From the NCBI GenBank assembly GCA_963825565.1, contig CAWGTW010000010.1, positions 62,001 to 126,000 on the forward strand: 64,000 nt of DNA, given 5' to 3'. This document shows, piece by piece, positions 25,879 through 37,521 of the stretch (its first letter is position 1; each line of letters starts with the position of its first letter). A program made the position numbers and the translations under genes. This stretch comes from JBFGCT01 sp963825565 (lineage in GTDB: Bacteria > Actinomycetota > Acidimicrobiia > Acidimicrobiales > Ilumatobacteraceae). The notes below the pieces were generated by a model, which ran no database searches, was not told where the DNA came from, and saw only the letters and a program-made list of their open reading frames with translations.

Positions 25879-27977
25879 TCAGGCGTCGACGGGTGAGCGC
25901 GTTGCCGGGCGCAGCGATCGGGGGTTGAGCCGCCAGCGGATGCGTTGCCACCTCGTGAAGGACGCGCTCATCGACCGCTCGACCTCCTCCAGGCACCACG
26001 CTGCGTCCTCGGCGAGCAGGTCGGGCCGTGGCGGGGCGCCGAACGTGACTGCGCTGGACAGCGTCGCCAGCCGGTGCAGTTCGGGAACCGCCTCGGCGGC
26101 CAGCGCTTCCCCGTCGGACGCGATCTCGCGATCGGTCGCCGACCGCTCGATCGACAGCCCGGCGTCGACGAGCGCGTCGGTCGCCACGGCCCACAGCCCG
26201 CGGATGCGGACCTCGGGCGCCCACGCCCGCAGCCGCCGCCGTCGCCGTCGGGTCTTCAGCCCGTAGATCACGCCGAGCACGATCAGCACCGGGATCAGGA
26301 ACACGCCGACCACCGCGGCACCGCGCACCAGCCAGAGCACGGCGTTCGAGAGCGTGCCCGACGTCGCGCGGTCGGCGGCGTCGTCGACGAGCGGCGCGTC
26401 GTCGTTCGGTTCGGGGGCGCGTCGATCGGCGGCTGTGGGGCGGCGGGCGTCTGCACCTGCGGGTCGGGTGACGGCTCGGCGGCATCGCTCACCGCCTCGG
26501 CCGGGACCGGGTCGAACGAGAGCCAACGACCGTCGACGAGCCGCACCTCGGGCCAGATCCGGGCATCGGACGATCGGAGTTGGATGTCCTCGCCACGCGC
26601 CTCGGGCTCGAGTTGGTACCCGGTCGCCACGCGGGCATCGACGCCGAGCGAGCGGGCGAGCAGCACGAACGAGGTCGTGAACTGCTCGGCGTTCCCCCGC
26701 TTGGTGTCGCGTAGGAAGCGGTCGATCAGCGCCCGCTGGACGCCACCGCCCGGTGCGTCGGGCTGCAGCACGAACTCGTTGCGCATCGTCTGCTCGATCG
26801 ACCGGAGCTGATCGACGACCGCGCCGTCGCCGGCGATCGTCTCCGCGAGCTCGGTGAATCCCGACACCGACTCGTCGATCGGCCGGGTCGCGAGCTGGGC
26901 CGCCGGAACCTCGCTCGCGGTCGGTGCCACGTTGGTCGTCACGGCGATCTCGTCGGCCGGCCCGGGGCGCGTCAGCAACCGGACGATCGTCCGTCGGTCG
27001 TCGGTCTCGACCGCGGCGTCGACCGAGACCGGCGAGCCGGCGAGCGGGACGAGCGACAGGTCGTCGTCGAGGAATCGCACGGTGACGGCGATCGCCCCGT
27101 CGTCGGCCGGACCGAGCGTGCGACCGATCGGGCGAAGGACGAGGTCGGGCGACCACCGTTGCCCGTCGTAGGTTTCGAGGGCGGCGGTTCGCCAGCGGGA
27201 GGGAAGCAGGGTGCCTGGCTCGCCGCGGATCTCGTGGAGGCTGACCGGGGGGTCGATCGCCCGCAGCGCAAGGGTCGCCTCGATCGGGTCGAGGAGCGGC
27301 GCGGTCTCCTGCGGCGGGTCGTTCCGGCGGGGGTCGGCGCGCGGCCCGATCCCGACCGGAACGCTGACGAGTGCGGCGACCGCGGTGGCGACGGCGGCCA
27401 GCGGGATCAGGCGCCGCTCGCCGCGCAGCAGCGAGAGCTGCTCGTCGCCGACCCCTTCGGTGCGCAGCGTCGAGAAGCCGATCGACAAGAGCCCGACCGG
27501 TAGCAGCCACACCAGCCGGACACCGATCGGGGCGCTCATCGCGATGATCGCCACCTGGAGGACGACGAGCGGGACGAGTGGAAGGAGGTGCCAGCGGCGG
27601 CGCGTCGCCAGTTCAGCGGACATGGCGGTCGTCAGCGCGAGAACGGCGGCGACCGAGCCGACGAAGTCGGGCCGGTCCGGGCTCGGCCACTCCGCGGAGA
27701 GCATCCGCTGCGGCCCGTCGGTGATCGCATCGAGGGCGTCACCGGGTGATCCACCGGACAGCGCGACCGCGATCGCCAGCGCACCGACCACCGTCGCGGT
27801 GGCGCCGAGCAGGCGGAGCAGGGCCCCGCGCCCGATCAGCAGCAGTGCGACCGCGGCGGGAAGCACCGCCGCGGGGACGAGCTGCCAGGTCGCGCGGTCG
27901 AACACGTCGCTCGCCGAGAGCGAGAGCACGACGGCGATCAGCCCGATCACCCCCACCCGCAGGCGCGTCAGCAACAC
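25879..27977 (-). pseudogene. TgpA-type transglutaminase-like membrane protein, frame interrupted, catalytic residues missing
   Basis: GTG start at 27977. The first part has about six TMs, then an external domain with RGNAEQFTTSFVLLARSLGV and SDARIWPEVRLVDG. In active transglutaminases the first motif carries Cys and the second His; here they are Ala (~430) and Arg (~473), while the Asp (LSFDPVP) remains. A frameshift at the G5 run 26413-26417 breaks the frame. Adding one base restores PLVDDAADRATSG, a last TM (VLWLVRGAAVVGVFLIPVLI) and a cytosolic tail ending at 25879, ~700 aa in all. Last gene of a moxR-DUF58-tgpA run. The frameshift is probably a sequence error; the missing residues are not. 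Confidence 0.8.
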
Positions 27978-27999
27978 GGCCGGCTCCCGTGCAGGCCGC

Positions 28000-29109
28000 T
28001 CACGTGTTCCAGCTCCGCCACCGCGTCACGAAGTCTCTGGCGTCGGCTGCGGCCATCATGCCGCTCCCGCCGACGGCGCCCTGCCCGATGCGGACCGCGG
28101 TCAGCCGGTCGGAGGCGGTGAACACGCTCGATGGCCCGGCCGGACCGGTGACCATGACGAGCGACGTCTGATCGAATCCGGACACGAACAGCGAGGCGAC
28201 CGGCAGGAGATCGGCGCCGGTGGTCTGCTGCACCGGCGTCAGCAGGTCGAGGACCATCGACTCGTCGACGAGTGCGCTCCGCCGGCCCGGATGCTGCCGG
28301 CTCGTCGTGCGGACGACGACGTCGAGCCCCGAGCGGATGGCGTGGACTGCGAGCGAGGCGGCGACATCGACCGCCTCCTCGAAGTCGGCCGGCGTGCCGG
28401 CCCCGACTGCGGTGTCGAGGACGATCGTGTACTCCGGCCTCCTGACCTCGACGTGCTCGCGGATCATCAGGGTCCCGGTCCGGGCGGTTGTCGGCCAGTG
28501 GATCATCCGGGGGTCGTCGCCAGGGACGTACTCGCGCATCGAGATGAAGCCCGACATCGGATCGATCGTCGCCCGGCGGACGACCGACTCGCTCTCGATC
28601 ACCCGGGCGGCGCCGTGCGGTCCGATCAGTCCGTACACCTTCGGGTGGACGGTGACGAGGCTGGTCGCTGTGTCGTACCGGGTTCCGACCGAGAGCCAGA
28701 ACGGGTCGATCCGCTCGACCCCGAACGGGCCGACCTGGAACACACCCCGGCGCCGGGTCGGGATGCGGCCGTCGACCCGCACGACCGTCTCCGGTTCGAC
28801 CGGTTCGATCGGGAGGCGGGCGACCTGGTCGTCGCAGAAGTCGAGGATCGTCGCCCGCCCGGAGCGGAACCGGGTCGTGTTCTGCAGCCGATAGGCCACC
28901 CGGATCGGGTCGCCCCGGGGGACCCGTACCGTCGTGACCGTTCGGGTGATCGTCGCCCGAAGCGGCCGCTGTGACGCCCACACGGCGAGCACGACGAGCA
29001 CGACGACGCCACAGGCTCCGACGATCAGCTCCTCATACCCCCACCACAACCCGAGGCCACCGATCAGCAGTGCCGACAGGACCGCGCCGAGCCCGGAGCG
29101 GGTGAGCAA
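28000..29109 (-). CDS. DUF58 domain protein
   Basis: A 369-aa protein with two N-terminal TMs close together (LGAVLSALLIGGLGLWW and ACGVVVLVVLAVWAS). A beta-rich region follows, then the DUF58 signature REYVPGDDPRMIHWPTTART near residue 205 and a VWA-like C-terminal half. DUF58 proteins are nearly always encoded beside MoxR ATPases and transglutaminase-like proteins, as here (3 nt after moxR, 22 nt before tgpA). The likely role is assembly or maturation of an envelope complex with MoxR; no enzymatic activity is established. Confidence 0.9.
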   Translation of the reverse strand: MLTRSGLGAVLSALLIGGLGLWWGYEELIVGACGVVVLVVLAVWASQRPLRATITRTVTTVRVPRGDPIRVAYRLQNTTRFRSGRATILDFCDDQVARLPIEPVEPETVVRVDGRIPTRRRGVFQVGPFGVERIDPFWLSVGTRYDTATSLVTVHPKVYGLIGPHGAARVIESESVVRRATIDPMSGFISMREYVPGDDPRMIHWPTTARTGTLMIREHVEVRRPEYTIVLDTAVGAGTPADFEEAVDVAASLAVHAIRSGLDVVVRTTSRQHPGRRSALVDESMVLDLLTPVQQTTGADLLPVASLFVSGFDQTSLVMVTGPAGPSSVFTASDRLTAVRIGQGAVGGSGMMAAADARDFVTRWRSWNT

Positions 29110-29112
29110 CGA

Positions 29113-30063
29113 TCAACCCTCTCGGGAGCGGGGGACCGGGACCTCGTCGACGATGTCGGCGAGCACGGTATCGACCCGCACGCCGCGCAGATCGGCCTCA
29201 GCGGTCACCGCCATGCGATGACCGAACACCGGAGCGGCGACCGCCTTGATGTCGTCGGGGGTGACGTAGTCGCGGTTGTCGGTGGCGGCGTAGGCGCGGG
29301 CGATCCGCAGCATGGCGATCGTCCCCCGCATCGAGACGCCGAGCCGCAGGTCGGGGTGGACCCTGGTGGCGTTGGCGATCTGCACGATGTACTCGTTGAT
29401 GCTCCGCGCCACCTGGATCTCGTCGATCTCGCCGATCGCCTTGTCGAGCTCGCGGGTGTCGGTGACCGGGCTGAGCTGGTCGTCGCGCTGGTACCGGTTG
29501 AAATGATCGAGCACCGACACCTCGGTGTCGGCGTCGGCGTACCCGAGGCTCAGGCGCATCGAGAACCGGTCGAGCTGCACGTCGGGAAGGGCGAACGTGC
29601 CCTGGAAGTCGCGCGGGTTCTCGGTGGCGATGACGAAGAACGGGCGAGGCACGGCACGGCCGGTGCCGTCGGCGGTGACCTGGCGCTCCTCCATCACCTC
29701 GAGCAGGGCCGATTGGGTCTTCGGGCTCCCGCGGTTGATCTCGTCGCCGATCAGCACGTTCGTGAACACGGGACCCTCCCGGAACGAGAACGCCCCCGAC
29801 CGCTGGTCGTACACCATGACGCCCGTGATGTCGGCGGGCAGCAGGTCGGGGGTGAACTGGACGCGCTTCCAGGTGCCGGCGATCGAGTTGGCGATCGCCT
29901 TGGCCAGGCTGGTCTTGCCGGTGCCCGGGACGTCGTCGAGCAGCAGGTGTCCCTCGGTGAGCAGGCAGCACAGCGCCAGCCGGATCTGGTCGCGCTTGCC
30001 GCGGATGACCTGATCGACGTTGTTGATCATGGCGTCTGCTACCGGCGAGATGATCCCGGCCAT
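29113..30063 (-). CDS. MoxR-family AAA+ ATPase
   Basis: A 316-aa chaperone-like ATPase. Walker A is DVPGTGKTSLAK near residue 45, Walker B is VLIGDEINRGSPKTQ, then ALLEVMEERQVT, sensor 1 VIATENP and ALPDVQLDRFSMRL. MoxR proteins help insert cofactors or assemble complexes, usually with VWA/DUF58 partners. The ATG at 30063 is chosen because TACACT stands 6 nt upstream. First gene of the moxR-DUF58-tgpA operon that converges with the cadherin-repeat gene. Confidence 0.93.
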   Translation of the reverse strand: MAGIISPVADAMINNVDQVIRGKRDQIRLALCCLLTEGHLLLDDVPGTGKTSLAKAIANSIAGTWKRVQFTPDLLPADITGVMVYDQRSGAFSFREGPVFTNVLIGDEINRGSPKTQSALLEVMEERQVTADGTGRAVPRPFFVIATENPRDFQGTFALPDVQLDRFSMRLSLGYADADTEVSVLDHFNRYQRDDQLSPVTDTRELDKAIGEIDEIQVARSINEYIVQIANATRVHPDLRLGVSMRGTIAMLRIARAYAATDNRDYVTPDDIKAVAAPVFGHRMAVTAEADLRGVRVDTVLADIVDEVPVPRSREG

Positions 30064-30069
30064 GCACTG

Positions 30070-30075
30070 AGTGTA
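30070..30075 (-). promoter_or_regulatory. -10 element, moxR operon
   Basis: TACACT on the minus strand lies 6 nt before the ATG at 30063, leaderless layout. The rest of the 143-nt gap (30064-30206) to the SWIM gene shows no other feature. Confidence 0.5.
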
Positions 30076-30206
30076 GGTGCGCGAACACTGCCGAGGGTGG
30101 TGATCCTCTCGTCCTTGACACGTCCTTGAGGAACCGCGCCCGGAGCGTGGTCGGATTCCGGCCTGCGGGGCCGCGATTGCGCCGCTCGGTGGGTTCTGGC
30201 CCGCGC

Positions 30207-30951
30207 TCAGTCCCAGTCGACGCGCGTCTGGGCGATGGCGTCGCGCAGCACCGCCGCCAGGTCGTCGCGCCGCGGCAGGAGCGAATCGGCTGGTTCGAGG
30301 TCGGGGATCGGCGGGAGCGAGGTGCCGGCCGGCAGTCGGAGCTGCTCGAGCAGCGGGTCGGCGGGCGGTCGTCGCCCGGGCGACGTGGTCCCGGTGTCGT
30401 CGGCACCGACCAGCCGCAGGTGGCGGTGGGTCGAGGTGGGTCCCGCGCCGGCCGGCCGGCGCGCGCGTCGGGTCGCTGTCGGCGTCGGTGTCGAAGTCGA
30501 AGTCGAAGTCGGTCTCCGTGTCGGTCTCCGTGTGGGGGTCGAGGTCCACCGGTCCGTCCGACCGGCCGCGCCACAGGTCGAGCAGCTCGGGTTCGAGGAG
30601 CAGCTCGTCGCTGAACGCGAACATCGCGGCGATCGTGTGCTTGCACGCGTGGTCGTCCCAGTTGTCGTCGTCGGGGCAGGTGCACCGCGTGACGACGTCG
30701 CGCCGCAGCGGCATCCCGTCGCCGCGGGTGACCTCGATCGACGCGATGTAGGGCGTCGGCCGGGAACCCTGAACCTCGCAGGTGACGATCCCCGGCTCGA
30801 CCGCGATGTCGAGGACCGAGCCGTCGCGGGCGTACTGCTTGCCACGCCGCAGGCGTTGCGGGTCGCTCATCTCGGCAGCGAGGACCTTGATCATCGTCGC
30901 CGGCAGGCGGCCGGGATGGGTCGCACCGAACGGCTTGCGAGGCCGGCTCAC
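30207..30951 (-). pseudogene. SWIM zinc finger protein, frame interrupted
   Basis: GTG 30951 overlaps the SNF2 helicase stop (GTGA). The protein begins SRPRKPFGATHPGRLPATM and carries the SWIM motif CTCPDDDNWDDHACKH (CxCx(n)CxH) near residue 90. A repetitive acidic linker (alternating Asp with Phe or Thr, from near-identical 6-nt units) follows. At 30448-30466, inside a GC-only GGCC/GCGC stretch, the frame must shift. The other frame then gives a sensible end (LRLVGADDTG ... LRDAIAQTRVDWD) with a stop at 30207, about 247 aa in total. SWIM-SNF2 pairs are conserved (as in Bacillus YwqB-YwqA). The shift is probably a sequence indel. Confidence 0.75.
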
Positions 30952-33908
30952 TCGACGTCCTCCAGCACGACGAGGTCGCGGAGCTGGTCGGTCGACAGCT
31001 CGGTGAGCCAGGTCTCGGAGTTGCCGACCACCGCGTCGGCGAGGCGGCGCTTGTCGTCGATCACGGCCCCGATCCGTTCCTCGACCGTGCCCTCGCACAC
31101 CAGCTTGTGGACGTTGACCGTGCGGTGCTGGCCGATGCGCCACGCCCGGTCGGTCGCCTGGTCCTCGACCGCGGGGTTCCACCATCGGTCGTAGTGGATG
31201 ACCTGGCTGGCGGCGGTCAGGTTGAGCCCGGTGCCGCCGGCTTTGAGCGACACGATCAGGAGCGGCGGGCCGGAGTGGTCCTGGAACGCGTCGATCATGC
31301 GATCGCGACCGTTGCGTGTGACACCGCCGTGGAGGAACGGCACGTCGAGGCCGAGCTGTTCGCGGACGTGGCGGACCAGCAGCTCCCCCATCTCGCGGAA
31401 CTGGGTGAACACCAGCGCCCGCTCCTCCTCGGCGAGCAGCACCGTGACCAGTTCGTCGAACCGCGACAGTTTGCCCGAGCGCCCGTCGAGCCGTGAACCG
31501 TCGCGCAGCGCGTGGGCCGGGTGGTTGCAGATCTGCTTCAACCGGGTCAGCGCCGCCAGGACCTGCCCCCGCCGCTGGATTCCGGTCGACTGCTCGGCGT
31601 CGATCAGCAACTGGTCGACGACTTGCTGGTACAGCGCACCCTGCTCGCGGGTGAGGCGGGCGTAGGCGATCTGCTCGATCTTGTCCGGCAGGTCGGGGAT
31701 CAGCGCCCGGTCGGCCTTGGTGCGGCGGAGCACGAACGGCTGGGTGATCCGCCGCAGGCGGGCGGCGGCGACCTCGTCGTGGCTGCGTTCGATCGGTGTC
31801 CCGAAGCGGCGGCGGAAGCTGTCGAGGCTCCCGAGCAACCCTGGGTTCACCGCGTCGAGGATCGACCACAGCTCGCTGAGCCGGTTCTCGACCGGTGTTC
31901 CGGTGAGCGCCAGGACCTGGCCGGCGCGCAGGCGGCGGACCGCCCTCGCGCTCTTGGTGTTCGGGTTCTTGACCATCTGCGCCTCGTCGAGGACGACGGT
32001 CGACCACTCGCGCTCGCCGAGGTGGACGAGATCGCGCGGCAGCAGGCCGTACGTGGTGATCACGAGCTGGCGGGACGGGTCGGCGGCGAACAGTTCGTCG
32101 TCGCCGGCCCGCGTCCGGTTCGTGCCGTGATGGACCGTGACCTCGAGTTGCGGTGTGAAGCGCTCCGCCTCGGACCGCCAGTTGCGCACCACGCTCAGGG
32201 GGCACACCACCAGGTGCGGGCCGGGTCGTTCGATCAGGTGGGCGAGCGTGGTGGCCGTCTTGCCGAGGCCCATGTCGTCGGCGAGGCACCCGCCGAGCCC
32301 GAGCCGGGCGAGGAACTGCATCCATGCGAGGCCGCGGCGCTGGTAATGGCGGAGCTCGCCGACGAACTCCGCCGACTCGGTCACCTCGTCGAGCCGGTCG
32401 TCGGGGAGGCCGTCGAGGAGGTCCCTCACCCAGTCAGCGCCCGACGTGGTCGCACCCCCGTCGGGTGATCCGTCGTACATGGTGACCAGCGGTCGCTCGG
32501 CGGACGACTCGTCGTCGTTGGCGAGCTGGAGCAGTTCGAGCGCGCCGACCCGCTGCTTGGTCCGCTCCAGCTCGGTCATCCGGTCGCGCTTGCGGCGCAG
32601 CTCGGCGGGGTCGATGCGCACCCAGCGGTGCCCGGTGTGCAGCAGGGTGGCGCCCGCCTCGACCGCCCGGGCCAGCTCGGCCTCGGAGATCTCGTCGTCG
32701 CCGACGACCATCTTCCAGGCGATGATCGCCTCGCGGCCGAACTTCGTGCGCCGGTCGTCGGACGGCGCGGGTACCGCTTCGCCGGACAGCGACACGCGGG
32801 TGCGCACGAGGCGTTCGGGGCCGATCAGCTCGACCCCGGCCCGCTGCAGCTCGAGCGGGGCGATGTCGAGGAAGTCCTCCGCAGTGTCGAGGTCGAGCTC
32901 GACGCCGGTCGGCTCGTGCTGGGTCGCCAGCTCGGCGAGTCCGGGCACGACCGGCGCGATGCGGTCGACGACCTCGCCGATCGTCGTCCGGAGGGTGTCG
33001 AGCCGCTCTGCGCCGCGGGCGACCTCGACCGACGCCTCGTTGCCCTCCCACACGTCGTTGGCGGTGCACCAGCGCATCGAGTCGATGTCGTCGACCAGCT
33101 CGAGTCGCACCTGCCATGGATCGCCAGGATCGTCGGCGATCAGCAGCCGCAGCCGGGGGATGACGACCGGCTCACCGTCGAGTCGCCGGCGATGGCGGTC
33201 GAGCTCGTCGCGCAGCTCGCGCAGGGCGAGGTCGAAGTCGTCGCTGCCGCTGCGGACCACGTGATCGGGCTTGGCGAGCGCGGTGAACACCGCCCGTAGC
33301 GCCTGGATCGGGGGCTTGCGCTGCCGGCCGAGTTCGGGCTTCCAGCCGCCCTGGGCGAGGAACGACCGGGCCAGCCCGTCGACGGTCCGCCCGAAGATCT
33401 GCTCGGTCGTCGCACTCGAGCCGGCGACGCAGATCGGCGGCATCGCCGCGTCGAGCGCCTCGAGCGTGGCGTTGACCTCCGGCGGCGGTATCGGCACCCA
33501 GCGGGCGACGGTGAACGGACCCTCGTCGGCCACGATCGGCGTGAGGTGGCCGGTCGAGACGGTCCGCCGGGCGAGCTCGGCGACCCGGGCAAACCAGGCC
33601 AGCGAATCGGAGAGGTGGTCGTCACGCGGCAGCTCGGACAGCCAGACCGTCAGACCGAACGGATCGAGCTGGACCGACGAGGCGTGCAGCGTCGGCCGTC
33701 CCGGGACCTCGATCGCGACGCGGGCGATCGGGCCGTAGGAGATCGGAGCGTCGTGCCAGCCGCTGCGGGTGCCGTCGGCGGCCATCTTGCGGAATCCCGT
33801 GTAGAGCCACGCCATCGACGCGGTGTCGATCCCGTTCCACCCCCACACGTGGAGCGCCCCGCTCCGCCACGTCCCCTGGGCGACATACGGCGGACGATCA
33901 CGGGACAC
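30948..33908 (-). CDS. SNF2-family DEAD/DEAH helicase
   Basis: A 986-aa double-stranded-DNA translocase. The N-terminal ~450 aa are the bacterial SNF2-associated domain. The motor shows motif I DDMGLGKTATTLAHL near residue 545, motif II VVLDEAQMVKN (DEAQ), motif III ALTGTPVENRLSELWS, motif IV LVFTQFREMGEL, motif V SLKAGGTGLNLT and motif VI QATDRAWRIGQ. The GTG at 33908 has TAGCGT 7 nt upstream. It is coupled to the SWIM zinc finger gene. The role is probably DNA repair or RNA polymerase recycling; no defence genes surround it. Confidence 0.93.
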   Translation of the reverse strand: MSRDRPPYVAQGTWRSGALHVWGWNGIDTASMAWLYTGFRKMAADGTRSGWHDAPISYGPIARVAIEVPGRPTLHASSVQLDPFGLTVWLSELPRDDHLSDSLAWFARVAELARRTVSTGHLTPIVADEGPFTVARWVPIPPPEVNATLEALDAAMPPICVAGSSATTEQIFGRTVDGLARSFLAQGGWKPELGRQRKPPIQALRAVFTALAKPDHVVRSGSDDFDLALRELRDELDRHRRRLDGEPVVIPRLRLLIADDPGDPWQVRLELVDDIDSMRWCTANDVWEGNEASVEVARGAERLDTLRTTIGEVVDRIAPVVPGLAELATQHEPTGVELDLDTAEDFLDIAPLELQRAGVELIGPERLVRTRVSLSGEAVPAPSDDRRTKFGREAIIAWKMVVGDDEISEAELARAVEAGATLLHTGHRWVRIDPAELRRKRDRMTELERTKQRVGALELLQLANDDESSAERPLVTMYDGSPDGGATTSGADWVRDLLDGLPDDRLDEVTESAEFVGELRHYQRRGLAWMQFLARLGLGGCLADDMGLGKTATTLAHLIERPGPHLVVCPLSVVRNWRSEAERFTPQLEVTVHHGTNRTRAGDDELFAADPSRQLVITTYGLLPRDLVHLGEREWSTVVLDEAQMVKNPNTKSARAVRRLRAGQVLALTGTPVENRLSELWSILDAVNPGLLGSLDSFRRRFGTPIERSHDEVAAARLRRITQPFVLRRTKADRALIPDLPDKIEQIAYARLTREQGALYQQVVDQLLIDAEQSTGIQRRGQVLAALTRLKQICNHPAHALRDGSRLDGRSGKLSRFDELVTVLLAEEERALVFTQFREMGELLVRHVREQLGLDVPFLHGGVTRNGRDRMIDAFQDHSGPPLLIVSLKAGGTGLNLTAASQVIHYDRWWNPAVEDQATDRAWRIGQHRTVNVHKLVCEGTVEERIGAVIDDKRRLADAVVGNSETWLTELSTDQLRDLVVLEDVE

Positions 33909-33915
33909 GCCCTCG

Positions 33916-33921
33916 ACGCTA
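33916..33921 (-). promoter_or_regulatory. -10 element, SNF2-SWIM operon
   Basis: TAGCGT on the minus strand, 7 nt before the GTG at 33908, in the leaderless arrangement. Confidence 0.5.
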
Positions 33922-34049
33922 CCGACGGGGTGTGGCGGGGAGTCCGATCACGGCGACGTGCACGGTGACGGTGACGTTCCTTGGGTTCGTCGCTCGCCCG
34001 CCTCGTCGGCTTCGAGCATCGTGGGCGGGGCCTGTATCCGGTACCGTCG

Positions 34050-34817
34050 ATGGTCGTGATCGAGCTCACCGACGACCGGGCCGCCGGTCTGCGCCGCTGG
34101 AACCTCGGCCTGGCCGTGTTGCATGCGGCGCAGGCGGTGCTGATCCTCGTCCTGGCGAGCGACTTCGCGATCGCCGTCACGACGGCGCCGCCTCAGGGAC
34201 CGCCCGGCACTCGGCTGCCCGACGCCGAGACGTTGTTCGACGTGCGCATCGGTGCGGCGGTCGCGGTCTTCTTGGCGCTCGCATCGATCGATCATCTGGT
34301 CACCGCCACCTTCGGTCGTGCGACCTATGAGGCCGATCTGCGGCAGGGGATCAACCGATTCCGGTGGGTCGAGTACTCGCTGAGCGCGACGGTGATGGTG
34401 TTGCTCATCGCGTTCTACTCGGGGATCACCGAGATCACGGCGGTGATCGCCATCGCCGGCGCCAACGTCGCGATGATCCTGTTCGGCTGGCTGCAGGAGC
34501 GCTTCAACCCGCCCGATCGGAACCTCACCACGATGCTGCCGTTCTGGTTCGGCACGCTCGCCGGTGTCGCGCCGTGGGTCGCCATCTGGTTCAACGTCGT
34601 GACGGCCGACGAAGTGCCCGGGTTCGTCTACGGCATCGTCGTGGCCGAGACCGTCCTGTTCTTCAGCTTCGGGCTCAACCAATGGTTGCAGTATCGACGG
34701 GTCGGGAAGTGGTCGGGCTACCTGTTCGGCGAGCGGACCTATCTGGTGCTCAGCCTGGTCGCGAAGTCGCTGCTCGCCTGGCAGATCTACGGCGGTTCGC
34801 TCTCACCTGACGCCTGA
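34050..34817 (+). CDS. Heliorhodopsin
   Basis: Retinal-binding seven-TM photoreceptor of inverted topology, 255 aa, close to the type protein 48C12 (253 aa). The retinal lysine is K239 in VLSLVAKSLLAWQIYGG. FRWVEYSLSATVM gives the conserved Arg and the counterion Glu (E108). MILFGWLQE, LPFWFGTLAGVAPW and VPGFVYGI are family hallmarks. Heliorhodopsins are not ion pumps; sensory or enzyme-modulating roles have been proposed. ATG 34050 fits the family length, although TACCGT sits only 2 nt before it; GTG 34056 would be 8 nt away. No retinal synthesis gene is in the window. clpB lies downstream under its own promoter. Confidence 0.93.
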   Translation: MVVIELTDDRAAGLRRWNLGLAVLHAAQAVLILVLASDFAIAVTTAPPQGPPGTRLPDAETLFDVRIGAAVAVFLALASIDHLVTATFGRATYEADLRQGINRFRWVEYSLSATVMVLLIAFYSGITEITAVIAIAGANVAMILFGWLQERFNPPDRNLTTMLPFWFGTLAGVAPWVAIWFNVVTADEVPGFVYGIVVAETVLFFSFGLNQWLQYRRVGKWSGYLFGERTYLVLSLVAKSLLAWQIYGGSLSPDA

Positions 34818-34818
34818 T

Positions 34819-34834
34819 GCCGGCCACTGCCGGC
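34819..34834 (+). terminator. Hairpin after heliorhodopsin
   Basis: GCCGGC-CACT-GCCGGC directly follows the heliorhodopsin TGA. It is a strong GC stem without a U-tract, as often seen for actinobacterial intrinsic terminators. It may insulate clpB from read-through. Confidence 0.45.
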
Positions 34835-34965
34835 CCGGAGAGCGGGCTGCGGATGCCAGCGGCGTGACCGAGCGCACCACGACGACGGTTCCGACACCGG
34901 CGAGCCGGCCCGGGTGGCCGCGAACGTGCGCAGACGACGAGGAACCGTTGCCGGCATCCGGCGAA

Positions 34966-34986
34966 CTTGATACACTCACACTCAAG
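34966..34986 (+). promoter_or_regulatory. HAIR element (HspR operator) of clpB
   Basis: CTTGATA-CACTCAC-ACTCAAG: the right arm is perfect and the left arm matches 5 of 7 of the HspR operator consensus, with the exact 7-nt spacer. It overlaps the candidate -35. Control of clpB by HspR is known in actinobacteria. Confidence 0.85.
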
Positions 34987-34997
34987 GTTTCTATATT
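34967..34997 (+). promoter_or_regulatory. Candidate clpB promoter
   Basis: TTGATA (34967-34972, 5 of 6 to TTGACA) and TATATT (34992-34997) are separated by 19 nt. The -35 lies inside the HAIR element, so HspR binding would block it. Spacing is slightly long. Confidence 0.5.
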
Positions 34998-35022
34998 CAT
35001 AACGCTGAATCGAAAGGCAACC

Positions 35023-37501
<2,479 letters not shown>

Positions 37502-37521
<20 letters not shown>

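Noticed and set aside
30115..30120. TTGACA as plus-strand -35
   Set aside because: No -10 at proper distance and no plus-strand gene follows; the same holds for TTGACA at 48844.
30948..33908. SNF2-SWIM pair as part of a phage-defence system
   Set aside because: No methyltransferase, nuclease or other defence partner nearby; the pair is a known housekeeping-type combination.
34818..35022. tRNA or small RNA gene before clpB
   Set aside because: No T-arm or cloverleaf; the region is explained by the hairpin, HAIR element and promoter. Other gaps were also checked and no tRNA was seen.
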